Source of the DNA: Actinomycetota bacterium
Lineage (GTDB): Bacteria > Actinomycetota > Rubrobacteria > Rubrobacterales > Rubrobacteraceae
DNA: 32,356 bases
Assembly (NCBI GenBank): GCA_020200675.1
Contig: JAIVIG010000286.1
Location: forward strand, 1-32,356
Direction of reading: 5' to 3'
Positions 1-6,310 of this stretch are shown piece after piece. Within the stretch, counting starts at the first letter, position 1, and the number at the start of each line of letters is the position of its first letter. The notes beneath the pieces are model-generated. The model was not told the DNA's origin, ran no database searches, and saw nothing but the letters and a program-made list of their open reading frames with translations. A program made the position numbers and the translations under genes.

Positions 1-104
1 CGCCTGGCTCTTGGAGCTCCCACGTCCTACGGCAGCGACTATCTTCTCTCGAAGGTCTTCGGAATAACCATTCATGCAGCCATGTTGTCATCGGTTCACC
101 TTTG

Positions 105-248
105 CTGCAACGTGCTGTCAGAGCCGGGTCGGTGGGCAAGAGGTGCCAGATCGTCTCGCGCGAGCTCCCGCTCGACGAGGCCCCCGACGCCTACGACAAG
201 TTCGACAAGCACGTGGACGGGTATACAAAGGTCGTCCTCAAGCCTTAG
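105..248 (+). pseudogene. C-terminal remnant of a zinc-type alcohol/formaldehyde dehydrogenase
   Basis: In the frame ending at TAG 246-248 the translation contains QIVSRELPLDEAPDAY followed by DKFDKHVDGYTKVVLKP. This is the characteristic C-terminal end of glutathione-independent formaldehyde dehydrogenase-like zinc alcohol dehydrogenases (medium-chain MDR family). Upstream of about position 105 the frame stays open to the window edge but no longer resembles the family, so only about 45 residues survive. The catalytic zinc domain and the Rossmann domain are not present here. I infer a truncated gene rather than an intact gene entering from the left, because the sequence just before the recognisable part is unlike the family; an upstream rearrangement beyond the window cannot be excluded. 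Confidence 0.5.
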
Positions 249-291
249 CCGGACGAAGAGACCGGCATTCGAGAAGAAGGAGAGTGATCTC

Positions 292-786
292 ATGGCCCGC
301 GAAGAGAACATCGCCGCCCAGGAGCGGTTCGCGGAGGGCGTCAACAGCGGAAACTTCGACGTCTTCGACGAGGTCGTCGACCCGAACGTCGTCGACCACG
401 ACCCGGCGCCCGACCAGGGCCCGGGACCGGAGGGTTATAAGCAGCTCTTCGGGACGATGCGCGCCGGCTTCCCGGACCTCGAGGTCACGCCGGAGCACAT
501 GACGGCCACCGACGAAGACGTGGCCCTAGCCTACACGGTCACCGGCACGCACGAAGGCGAGTTCCTCGGGGTGGCGCCCACCGGACGGCGGATAACGGCG
601 CGGGGAGTCCAGATCGCACGCTTCCGCGACGGCAAGATGGTCGAGCGCTGGGGCAGCTCCGACGAGCTCAGCATCCTCCAGCAGCTCAGCGCAACCCCGC
701 AACAAGAGACACGGGAAGAAGACAAAGGACTCGTAGACAGGGTTAAGGATGCGATCTTGGGCGAGGAGGAGCGGGGAGGAAGATAG
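292..786 (+). CDS. SnoaL-like / ester cyclase family protein (NTF2-like fold)
   Basis: This encodes a 164-residue protein. The start is ATG 292, preceded by an AAGGAG-type ribosome binding site at about 277; the open frame continues upstream but that part is the dehydrogenase remnant in another frame. The core has the SnoaL_polyketide-cyclase pattern: an N-terminal helix (AQERFAEGVNSGNFD), VVDHDPAP, then FPDLEVTPEHM, VALAYTVTGTHEGEF, and the closing strand IARFRDGKMVERWGSSD. In this family members are small NTF2-fold proteins, some cyclases or isomerases, many of unknown substrate. The last 25 or so residues are an acidic, charged tail beyond the usual domain. No partner gene is obvious; the next gene is 357 bases away. 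The fold assignment is fairly safe, the substrate unknown. Confidence 0.8.
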   Translation: MAREENIAAQERFAEGVNSGNFDVFDEVVDPNVVDHDPAPDQGPGPEGYKQLFGTMRAGFPDLEVTPEHMTATDEDVALAYTVTGTHEGEFLGVAPTGRRITARGVQIARFRDGKMVERWGSSDELSILQQLSATPQQETREEDKGLVDRVKDAILGEEERGGR

Positions 787-889
787 ATCGAGTAGCGGCC
801 AGTAGGAATCGGCGAGGAACCCCGCGTTCGGGCCCGTAGGGGCGCACCAGGGTCACCCTCACACCGTAGAACGAGAGCAAAGCCGGGAA

Positions 890-922
890 GCGGCGGACGG
901 GCGTCTTCGTCCTGTCCGCCGC
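890..922. repeat. 12-bp inverted repeat, possible hairpin
   Basis: Arms 890-901 and 911-922 pair over 12 bases with one G-U, leaving a 9-base loop. It lies about 100 bases past the SnoaL-like gene. There is no T-run on either side, so it is not a classical intrinsic terminator. The rest of the 787-1143 gap shows no gene that I can support on either strand. Confidence 0.4.
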
Positions 923-1143
923 TGCGGTAGTCTGTGCCAAGCGCCTCCGATCGGTAGAAGCGGGCCGTCCGAGAGGTCAAAGACCGGGCAGCCCCGTGCC
1001 CGGTGACGGCGTAGGGCCGGGTAGAGAGGGACCTGAAAATATCTATGATCCACCGTACCCTGGTTGTACCGGGCGCCGGGCGCGACGTGAACCCTCGCAC
1101 GCCCGTAAGATATAGTGGTGAGTAGTTTCGAGGGTACGGTGCG

Positions 1144-2739
1144 ATGCTGGGGCATTTAGAGCTCTGGGTTTTGGGACTGCTCGTGGCGGTGGCCGGGCTC
1201 GTGATGCTCTCTAACTATCTCAGGGTGCCATATCCGGTCCTCCTCGTCATTGGGGGGCTCGCTTTGGGCCTCGTCCCCGTCGTGCCCAACGTCGAGTTGC
1301 CGTCGGATCTGATCTTGCTGATCTTCCTCCCCCCGCTGCTCTATTCGGCGGCCTTTTTCTCCTCGCCGCGCGACCTCCGGGCGAACCTGAGACCGATAGC
1401 GTCCCTATCCATCGCCCTCGTGCTGCTCACGACCGTCACCGTCGCTGTGGTGGCGCACGCGGTCATCGGTCTTCCGTGGGCAGCGGCGTTCGTGCTCGGG
1501 GCGATCGTCTCCCCGACCGACCCGGCGGCGGCGACGGCGATAGCCGGCCGTCTGGGGGCGCCGCGCCGGATCGTGACGATCCTCGAAGGCGAGAGCCTGG
1601 TCAACGACGGCACGGCGCTGGTCTTGTCCCGCGTGGCCGTGGCGGCTGTCGTGACCGGAACCTTCTCGCCGCTGTATGCGGGGCTGGAGTTCGTGCTCTA
1701 CGGGGCCGGTGGGACCGCCATAGGTTTGTTGGCGGGGTGGGTGATCTCGCGGGTGCGACAGCGGATCGAGGACCCGCTGGTGGAGATCACCATCTCGCTC
1801 GTCACGCCCTACGCCGCCTACATCCCGGCGGAAGAACTCGGCGCCTCCGGCGTGCTCGCCGTGGTCGCGGCCGGTGTCTACCTCGGCTGGCGCAACCCCG
1901 AAACTACCGCGCCGCGCACCCGGCTTCAGGCGTTCTCCGTGTGGGAGGCGTTGCCCTTCTTGCTCAACTCGGTGCTGTTCATTCTCGTCGGGTTGCAGCT
2001 CCCAAACGTCCTCGAAAGTATCTCCGGTGAATACTCTGTTACGTCGGTGCTCCTCTACGCCGCGCTCGTGATCCTGGCGGTGATCGGGACACGCCTTGTG
2101 TGGACGCTCCCGGCGGCCTACCTCCCTCGCTACCTGAGCCGCCGCCTGCGCGAACGAGAGACGTATCCTCCCTGGCGGTACGCCGCCGTGGTCGCCTACA
2201 CGGGCATGAGGGGGGCCGTCTCTCTGGCGGCCGCCCTGGCCATCCCCCTCACCGTCCAGGATGGGAGCGCCTTCCCTGGGCGGGATCTGATCCTCTTCCT
2301 CACCTTCTGCGTCATCCTGCTCACCCTGGTGCCGCAGGGTCTGAGCCTGCCGTTCATCATCCGCCGTCTGGGCCTCTCGGGAGCAGGAGGCGACGAAGAG
2401 CGCGAGGAGATAGAGGCACGCCTGCAAGCGGCGGAGGCGGCGCTCGAAAAGATCGACGAGCTAGAGAACGAGGGCCGGGTGCGCAAGGACACTGCCGAGC
2501 GGATGCGCGACCTCTACGAGTACCGCCGCCGCCGTTTCCTCGCCCGCCTCGAAGGCCAAACCGAGAACGGCGAAGACTACGAGGAACGCTCCCAGGACTA
2601 CCAACGTTTCAGGCGCGACCTGCTCGGCGCGGAGCGGGCAGCGCTGCTCCAGCTCAGGAACGAGGGCCGCCTGAGCGAAGAAGCCAGACGCCGCGTCGAA
2701 CGGGACCTCGACCTCGAAGACGCGCGCCTCGAGATTTAA
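1144..2739 (+). CDS. CPA1-family Na+/H+ antiporter
   Basis: A 531-residue integral membrane exchanger that swaps Na+ (or K+) for H+ across the cytoplasmic membrane. About the first 410 residues hold the hydrophobic NhaP/YjcE-like core, with the family signatures GAIVSPTDPAAATA and LEGESLVNDGTALV around residues 118-165; the ND pair and the TDP motif are the conserved ion-binding region of CPA1 exchangers. A helix with YTGMRGAVSLAAALAIP follows near residue 350. The last 115 residues are charged and predicted to be a cytoplasmic coiled coil (EEREEIEARLQAAEAALEK), normal for this subfamily. The start ATG 1144 has GAGGG at 1130-1134. It appears monocistronic; the next open frame downstream is a broken gene. 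Ion preference cannot be read from the sequence. Confidence 0.93.
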   Translation: MLGHLELWVLGLLVAVAGLVMLSNYLRVPYPVLLVIGGLALGLVPVVPNVELPSDLILLIFLPPLLYSAAFFSSPRDLRANLRPIASLSIALVLLTTVTVAVVAHAVIGLPWAAAFVLGAIVSPTDPAAATAIAGRLGAPRRIVTILEGESLVNDGTALVLSRVAVAAVVTGTFSPLYAGLEFVLYGAGGTAIGLLAGWVISRVRQRIEDPLVEITISLVTPYAAYIPAEELGASGVLAVVAAGVYLGWRNPETTAPRTRLQAFSVWEALPFLLNSVLFILVGLQLPNVLESISGEYSVTSVLLYAALVILAVIGTRLVWTLPAAYLPRYLSRRLRERETYPPWRYAAVVAYTGMRGAVSLAAALAIPLTVQDGSAFPGRDLILFLTFCVILLTLVPQGLSLPFIIRRLGLSGAGGDEEREEIEARLQAAEAALEKIDELENEGRVRKDTAERMRDLYEYRRRRFLARLEGQTENGEDYEERSQDYQRFRRDLLGAERAALLQLRNEGRLSEEARRRVERDLDLEDARLEI

Positions 2740-2781
2740 GGAGATCGGCACACCTTCCTCGTAGAACCAGGATCGAGCGCG

Positions 2782-2980
2782 ATGCGCCGGTCCGACTACT
2801 CTGCCGGCTCGATCTTCTTCGTCGGCGCCGCGACGGTCATCCTGCGCTACGCGGGCTTCACTATCCTGACCGATCCCAACTTCCTCCACGCCGACGACCA
2901 CGCGCACCTCGGCTACAGGCTGACGGCGTAGCGCCTGACGGAGCCGGCGCTGGAGATCGAAGACCTGCCCCCGCTCGACC
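2782..2980 (+). pseudogene. Metallo-beta-lactamase-fold hydrolase, truncated and with an in-frame stop
   Basis: From ATG 2782 the translation reads GSIFFVGAATVILRYAGF, TILTDPNFLH and DDHAHLGYRL, then meets TAG at 2929-2931, after which the same frame resumes with RLTEPALEIEDLPPLD. This is the N-terminal part of an UlaG-like MBL-fold metal-dependent hydrolase. In relatives the next segment is the metal-binding HxHxDH strand; here homology stops abruptly after PPLD near 2980, so all metal ligands are lost. Two independent lesions (nonsense and truncation) make this a clear pseudogene. The truncation point is about 30 bases before a copy of a dispersed short repeat. Confidence 0.75.
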
Positions 2981-3010
2981 GGCCGTCGCCCTATCGAAGG
3001 CAAAAGCGAA

Positions 3011-3030
3011 TAGCTGAAAGCCGACAGCGG
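3011..3030 (+). repeat. Dispersed GCTGAAAGC/GACAGC-type repeat, copy A
   Basis: Short run TAGCTGAAAGCCGACAGCGG related to the long hairpin at 3411-3469 and to the copy at 17064-17087. It lies between the broken MBL gene and tRNA-Ala. Confidence 0.4.
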
Positions 3031-3033
3031 AGA

Positions 3034-3042
3034 TGCTAAACT
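3034..3042 (+). promoter_or_regulatory. Candidate extended -10 element for tRNA-Ala
   Basis: TGCTAAACT lies 15 bases before the first tRNA base, which would give a short 5' leader. No good -35 is visible, so this is a weak, position-based call. Confidence 0.3.
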
Positions 3043-3057
3043 CTGGGCGTCTTCTTC

Positions 3058-3130
3058 GGGCCCGTAGCTCAGTTGGGAGAGCGCTGCCTTCGCATGGCAG
3101 AGGTCACGAGTTCGAGTCTCGTCGGGTCCA
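3058..3130 (+). tRNA. tRNA-Ala (anticodon CGC)
   Basis: A complete cloverleaf can be drawn by hand. The 7-bp acceptor pairs GGGCCCG with CGGGTCC (one G-U), with discriminator A at 3130. The D arm is GCTC..GAGC. The anticodon stem CTGCC/GGCAG encloses the loop TTCGCAT, giving anticodon CGC, which reads GCG (Ala). The T arm is ACGAG/CTCGT with the TTCGAGT loop. CCA is not encoded. Its 3' half is repeated exactly at 4809-4841, marking it as a probable integration site. Confidence 0.95.
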
Positions 3131-3131
3131 C
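3099..3131 (+). repeat. attL-like direct repeat inside the tRNA-Ala 3' end
   Basis: The 33 bases from the end of the anticodon stem through the T arm and acceptor to one base past the tRNA are identical to 4809-4841. Tyrosine-recombinase elements commonly integrate into exactly this part of tRNA genes and leave such a duplication. The copies are 1,710 bases apart. Confidence 0.75.
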
Positions 3132-3168
3132 TCCGGTAAGCTGCATACCTAAGCAGGAAACGCAAATT

Positions 3169-3351
3169 ATGAGAGAAGGTCGAGAGCAAGTCCCAACCTT
3201 CTGTACACCAGTAGTCAGCCGCAGGTTTCTAATATTCTTGCTCGTAGTACTCGTAACAGCACTCTTCACAGCAGCCACGGCCTTGCTCAGGGACCACCAA
3301 GCCAAGCTTGTGCCAAGATCATCGAGAATGCTCCCAAAACGGCTGCAGTAA
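3169..3351 (+). CDS. Possible small single-pass membrane protein
   Basis: A 60-residue frame from ATG 3169 with AGGA about 11 bases upstream. Residues 18-41 form one hydrophobic segment (RRFLIFLLVVLVTALFTAA), followed by a basic tail. The frame runs further upstream through the tRNA but that part is not coding. I recognise no family. It sits inside the tRNA-bounded islet just before the hairpin block. Short length and lack of homology make it uncertain; the clear hydrophobic segment with flanking charges is the only support. Confidence 0.3.
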   Translation: MREGREQVPTFCTPVVSRRFLIFLLVVLVTALFTAATALLRDHQAKLVPRSSRMLPKRLQ

Positions 3352-3368
3352 AGGCCGGATGTACTAAA

Positions 3369-3404
3369 GCGATTTGCGGAAGGTTCAACCCTTCCGCAAA
3401 TCGC
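3369..3404. repeat. 15-bp perfect hairpin
   Basis: Arms GCGATTTGCGGAAGG (3369-3383) and its exact complement (3390-3404) with a 6-base loop. First of four adjacent foldback elements in the islet. Confidence 0.85.
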
Positions 3405-3410
3405 GCCGTC

Positions 3411-3469
3411 AGCCATCAGCTTTCAGCGGTCAGCTTTTTGTTTTTGCTGACCGCTGAAAGCTGATGGCT
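3411..3469. repeat. 24-bp perfect hairpin with T-rich loop
   Basis: Left arm 3411-3434 and right arm 3446-3469 are perfect reverse complements over 24 bases; the 11-base loop is TTTTTGTTTTT. The arm contains the CAGC-TTTCAGC-GGTCAGC pattern also seen in the short dispersed repeats at 3011 and 17064. A perfect stem of this length is unlikely by chance; it could be a REP/MITE-like unit or an RNA hairpin. Confidence 0.9.
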
Positions 3470-3475
3470 AATGGC

Positions 3476-3504
3476 TTTGCAGAAAGGCACAGCCTTTCTG
3501 CAAA
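3476..3504. repeat. 13-bp perfect hairpin
   Basis: Arms TTTGCAGAAAGGC (3476-3488) and its complement (3492-3504) around a 3-base ACA loop. The end sequence resembles that of the hairpin at 3369-3404 (both have a TTTGC-A/G-GAAAGG-like outer arm), so the two may be related units flanking the longer stem. Confidence 0.85.
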
Positions 3505-3506
3505 AC

Positions 3507-3520
3507 GCTCTAGCTAGAGC
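3507..3520. repeat. 14-bp perfect palindrome
   Basis: GCTCTAGCTAGAGC is fully self-complementary and follows directly on the third hairpin, closing the 150-base foldback block. Confidence 0.8.
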
Positions 3521-3752
3521 TGAGCAGGACACAGCACCGCGACGCAAAGACTCGCCACCGCTAGCCAGATTGGGAGGGTCCAGATCTTCGTAAAGGCCAC
3601 CAGGTAATCTGTCCGTCTTTCCTCTGCCCACTACCACTCTACCCGGGTCCCTTAACTCTCTTCCCGCTGGCCCTCCATCCTCTGCACCGGGAGCTTTCTT
3701 CCCCCCCGCCGCCGGGCCTCATCCCTCGCGCTACTCATCTTTGCTCGAAGGA

Positions 3753-4142
3753 TCAGAGCCGGTTGAAGAAGGCTTTTCGGGTGTCCCTCGGGCTCTCCTT
3801 GCTGGAGACCTCTACCTCGTTCGGCGCGAGGAGGAAGAGCCGGTCCACGACCGGGTGCATGGCGCCGTCCAGCGCGTAGACCAGGCCGGCGCAGAAGTCC
3901 ACCATGCGTTCGGAGAGATCCCGGTCAACACGCTGAAGGTTCAATAGGACCGGTCGGCGGCGTTTGAACTGGTCGGCCACGGCCTGGGCACCCTTGTCGA
4001 AGCTCCCCACCTCCACGACGCACATCCGCCGCGGCGAACCCCGAGCTTCGTCGGGGGGTGCCTCGTGCATCCTGCGGGCCGGAGCTCGCTCTTCGTATTC
4101 GTCATCCGCAGACCACGGCCCCACGCTCCCTAACGGCGTCAA
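3753..4142 (-). CDS. SepF-like cell-division protein, N-terminus probably frameshifted
   Basis: 129 residues from a TTG start. Residues about 40-115 match the SepF core: VVEVGSFDKGAQAVADQF, RRRPVLLNLQRVDRDL, MVDFCAGLVYALDGAM and VVDRLFLLAPNEVEVS. SepF binds FtsZ at the membrane and helps septum assembly. The normal SepF start is an amphipathic membrane helix. Four bases upstream and out of frame, ATG 4146-4144 follows the good ribosome site GAGGTAGGTG and encodes MLDAVRER, which looks like that helix; joining it to VGPWSADDEYEE needs a single-base change near 4121-4124. Either the gene has a one-base indel there, or translation begins at TTG without the helix. It lies inside the tRNA-bounded islet, so it is probably an extra copy rather than the division-cluster gene. 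Confidence 0.7.
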   Translation of the reverse strand: MTPLGSVGPWSADDEYEERAPARRMHEAPPDEARGSPRRMCVVEVGSFDKGAQAVADQFKRRRPVLLNLQRVDRDLSERMVDFCAGLVYALDGAMHPVVDRLFLLAPNEVEVSSKESPRDTRKAFFNRL

Positions 4143-4146
4143 GCAT

Positions 4147-4484
4147 CACCTACCTCTCTCCCCCACGCTCCCACCAGGCGGCTAGCACAAGATGCAAGCT
4201 ACCCCATCGGCTACCCAAGCGCATCGGCCAAGTGGCACATCTTCACCAAAAAGGTCGGCGCCACAAAGGACCCCGGCCGCTGCTCCAGGGTAGCTGGTAG
4301 ATTGGAAACACCCGTGAAACTTAAGCCTCAAGGTTAGGTTTAGTCGTACAACATTCGAGTACCAGGGAGCTCCGTGCCGCCGGTAACTTGCTTCAAGGTG
4401 AGTCCGGTTGACATTGTCACGGCCGCCCGTATGTGCGAAGTTGGGGCAATGACCGCCGCCTGTAGAGAGTAGAAGGGGGACCAC
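4147..4484. other. Intergenic region of the islet without recognisable gene
   Basis: Between the SepF-like gene and the small double-CxC gene, which are transcribed divergently. The stretch probably holds both promoters. I see no gene, RNA or strong repeat; base composition is more A/T-rich around 4310-4350. Confidence 0.5.
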
Positions 4485-4724
4485 ATGCGGCACTATTCGG
4501 GGCCAAGTCCGGAGAGCTTCGTTCTCTTTTCGAAGCGGATCGTCCTCGGGTGCGGGTGTGGGGAGAGGCTGATTCTCCTGGGCCTCGAAGAAGACTGGCG
4601 ATCGGAGAAGACCTTCTTCGAGTGCGAATGCGGGGCGCGACTCACCCTCGTCGACCGCGTCGAAGAAGAAGCCCCCGGAATCGGGGAACTGCTTCGCGGG
4701 AGCATCAAGGCTCCCGGCGCCTGA
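4485..4724 (+). CDS. Small double-CxC (zinc-ribbon-like) protein
   Basis: 79 residues. ATG 4485 follows AAGGGGGA with good spacing. Two CxC pairs (C23/C25 in LGCGCGERL and C47/C49 in FECECGARL) are 24 residues apart and each is followed by Gly and a hydrophobic strand, the layout of a small zinc ribbon. The central GLEEDWRSEKT segment is polar, and the tail (ELLRGSIKAPGA) is short. Such proteins occur in actinobacteria with unknown function; binding of zinc is inferred from the cysteine spacing only. It is the rightmost gene of the tRNA-bounded islet. Intact and with coding-like composition, so I think it is real. Confidence 0.65.
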   Translation: MRHYSGPSPESFVLFSKRIVLGCGCGERLILLGLEEDWRSEKTFFECECGARLTLVDRVEEEAPGIGELLRGSIKAPGA

Positions 4725-4808
4725 CGGCAGAAGCCTCTCCCATCGTATAGAAAAGCCCCCTACATCCGCCCGGGTCCATCCTCCTTCCGGCACCCCCGCC
4801 ACCCGTCT

Positions 4809-4841
4809 AGAGGTCACGAGTTCGAGTCTCGTCGGGTCCAC
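4809..4841 (+). repeat. attR-like copy of the tRNA-Ala 3' end
   Basis: Exact 33-base copy of 3099-3131. It lacks the D and anticodon arms, so it is not a tRNA gene. It ends six bases before the stop codon of azlD, so the unoccupied site would place tRNA-Ala directly next to azlD. Confidence 0.8.
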
Positions 4842-4846
4842 CATCT

Positions 4847-5182
4847 CTACACGACCAGCGAGATCAGCCAATACGCCGTTACTCCGACGAGCACCGTGAG
4901 CCCTAGATTGCCGGAGCGCGTGGCGACGACGAGCGTCGGCAAGAGCGCGATCCCGACGCGGACCGATCCCGCCCCGTCACTAGCCTCGGGGAGTACCGAG
5001 GTTACCAGCAGCGCCACCACGACAGATGGCCCCACGAACGGCAGCAGCCCACCCAGCCCTCCACTCGCGGCGCCTCTCGTCTCCGCTTCTCCCCGCCGGA
5101 GCGCCCAGAGGAGCGGCAGAAAGCGCATCAGGTAGTTTCCCGTCCCGACGACCAGGAAAAGCAACAGGAGCTCACCCCGCAC
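4847..5182 (-). CDS. azlD: AzlD-type branched-chain amino acid exporter subunit
   Basis: 111 residues, the usual AzlD length, with four hydrophobic segments (LLLLFLVVGTGNYLMRFLP; LPFVGPSVVVALLVTSVLP; VGIALLPTLVVA; LGLTVLVGVTAYWLISLVV) and the conserved NYLMRFLP motif. AzlD pairs with AzlC in the LIV-E family of exporters in the cytoplasmic membrane. The start is GTG 5182, chosen because it gives the family N-terminus and overlaps the azlC stop by 11 bases, implying translational coupling. A longer frame upstream lies within azlC and is not coding. Its 3' end abuts the tRNA 3'-end repeat. Confidence 0.88.
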   Translation of the reverse strand: MRGELLLLFLVVGTGNYLMRFLPLLWALRRGEAETRGAASGGLGGLLPFVGPSVVVALLVTSVLPEASDGAGSVRVGIALLPTLVVATRSGNLGLTVLVGVTAYWLISLVV

Positions 5183-5945
5183 CGTCCCTGCCCCTCCCGA
5201 GCAGTAAACCGGCGACCGGTCCGGCCGCGCCGGCCGCCGGCACGCTCCAACTCCCCAGGCCCACCAGATAGAGGACCGTGGCAACCGTCGCCGCCGTGAG
5301 GGTCGCTACGACGACGGGTCGCGACGCGCCTCCAAAAGCCACGTCTCCCGACCTCGTGAGCGAGACGAGCAGGGCGACGAAGAGGGCAGGCAGCGCGAAA
5401 GAGAGCGCGGGCGCGAGGGAGGGCAGCACGACCACCACGGCCGTACCGGCGACTGCCCCGAGCCAGGTCCCCAGAGCCCACGAAAAGTAGGCGCCCGTCC
5501 CGAGGCCCACAAGATAACCGAAGCCCGTCCCGGTTGTTCGCCCGGCCGGCCGCCTCTCGGACAGCTTAGTAGAGGCCACGGCGAAGACCTCATCGGTGAG
5601 GCCGAACGCGGCGGCGGCCGCGCGGCCGGTCGTCGTGCCACGAAGGTGCGGGGCGAGGGAGGGACCGTAGAGCACGTGGCGCGCGCCGAGGACAAGCGAG
5701 ATCGTCGCCATCACAAACCACGAAGCCCCCGTCGTCACGAGCCCCACGAGGGCGAACTGGCTCGCGCCGGAGAAGACAATGAGCGACATCAAGACCGCTT
5801 CGGTGGCGTTCAGGCCGGCGGCTCGTGCGGCGACCCCGAAGGCGACCGCCGCCGGCAGGTAACCGAGCACGACGGGAACCGACGCGCGCAGTACGTCCGC
5901 CAGGCCACCGTCGCCAGGTGCCTCCCCGGCCCGACCACGGCTCAT
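5172..5945 (-). CDS. azlC: AzlC-type branched-chain amino acid exporter subunit
   Basis: 257 residues from ATG 5945; a GTG three codons upstream (5954) is possible but the GGGGAG site fits the ATG better. It carries the AzlC signatures VVLGYLPAAVAFGVAARAAG, SLIVFSGASQFALVGL, LGARHVLYGPSLAPHL and AAAFGLTDEVFAVAST, then five or so further membrane segments. With AzlD it forms a LIV-E family exporter of branched-chain amino acids or analogues; substrate is assigned by family only. The gene pair lies downstream of the broken SDR gene and may share its transcript. Confidence 0.9.
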   Translation of the reverse strand: MSRGRAGEAPGDGGLADVLRASVPVVLGYLPAAVAFGVAARAAGLNATEAVLMSLIVFSGASQFALVGLVTTGASWFVMATISLVLGARHVLYGPSLAPHLRGTTTGRAAAAAFGLTDEVFAVASTKLSERRPAGRTTGTGFGYLVGLGTGAYFSWALGTWLGAVAGTAVVVVLPSLAPALSFALPALFVALLVSLTRSGDVAFGGASRPVVVATLTAATVATVLYLVGLGSWSVPAAGAAGPVAGLLLGRGRDGAG

Positions 5946-6077
5946 CTCCCCCACTCCCCGATTGTCCTCGCACCGGTCTTCAACGGCAAGACGATACCAC
6001 GCCTCTGCCGAAGTAATTCTGCGCCGACTACGCCATCCCGGGCGTGCCGCCGGCCTGCGGGAGATGGTGTTGAAGGG

Positions 6078-6274
6078 TTAGCGGGGATGCATCCCGCCGT
6101 CCACGGAGATCGTCTGGGCCGTGATGAACGGGTTCGTGACGAGCGCGTGTACTACCTCCGCGACCTCCTCGGGGCGTCCGAGTCGGCCCCGGCCCGCGAG
6201 AGACGGTAGGCGATCGCAGCCCCGATCCCACGGCTCGCCCCCGTCACCAAAGCCACGCGCCCGTCGAAGCTCAT
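6078..6274 (-). pseudogene. Short-chain dehydrogenase/reductase with the middle deleted
   Basis: From ATG 6274 the frame gives MSFDGRVALVTGASRGIG and AAIAYRLSRAGAD, the NAD(P)-binding start of an SDR with an intact TGxxxGIG. At about 6178-6188 the homology jumps, in another frame, to RLGRPEEVAEVVHALVT followed by NPFITAQTISVDGGMHPR and TAA. These are the first 30 and last 35 residues of a roughly 245-residue FabG-like enzyme. About 180 residues with the catalytic Ser-Tyr-Lys are gone and the frame is shifted, so no enzyme can be made. It follows the aldo-keto reductase gene on the same strand, which suggests a former oxidoreductase pair. Confidence 0.8.
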
Positions 6275-6310
6275 GTGCGCCCCCGAAGCCAACCGATCCG
6301 CACCGTATTC

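Larger units (their letters stand above)
3132..4841. mobile_element. Small genomic islet in tRNA-Ala, no integrase left
   Basis: The segment is bounded by a full tRNA gene on the left and an exact copy of the tRNA 3' end on the right, which is the arrangement left by site-specific integration. It is visibly richer in A/T than its surroundings in its first 400 bases. It holds a small membrane-protein frame, a block of perfect hairpins (3369-3520), a pyrimidine-rich stretch (3600-3740), a SepF-like gene and a small double-CxC gene. No recombinase, replication or transfer gene is visible, so it is either an eroded element or a passenger mobilised in trans. A segmental duplication of the tRNA end is the alternative. 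Confidence 0.55.

Noticed and set aside
531-1100. 189-codon minus-strand frame across 787-1143
   Set aside because: No family features, starts in the middle of nothing and overlaps the SnoaL-like gene; probably chance in GC-rich DNA.
4809-4841. A second tRNA gene
   Set aside because: Only the T arm and 3' acceptor strand exist; no D or anticodon arm precedes it.
4182-4871. 229-codon minus-strand frame beginning through the tRNA fragment
   Set aside because: Its VDPTRLELVTSR segment is the usual false translation of a tRNA 3' end and the rest overlaps the double-CxC gene; no family match.
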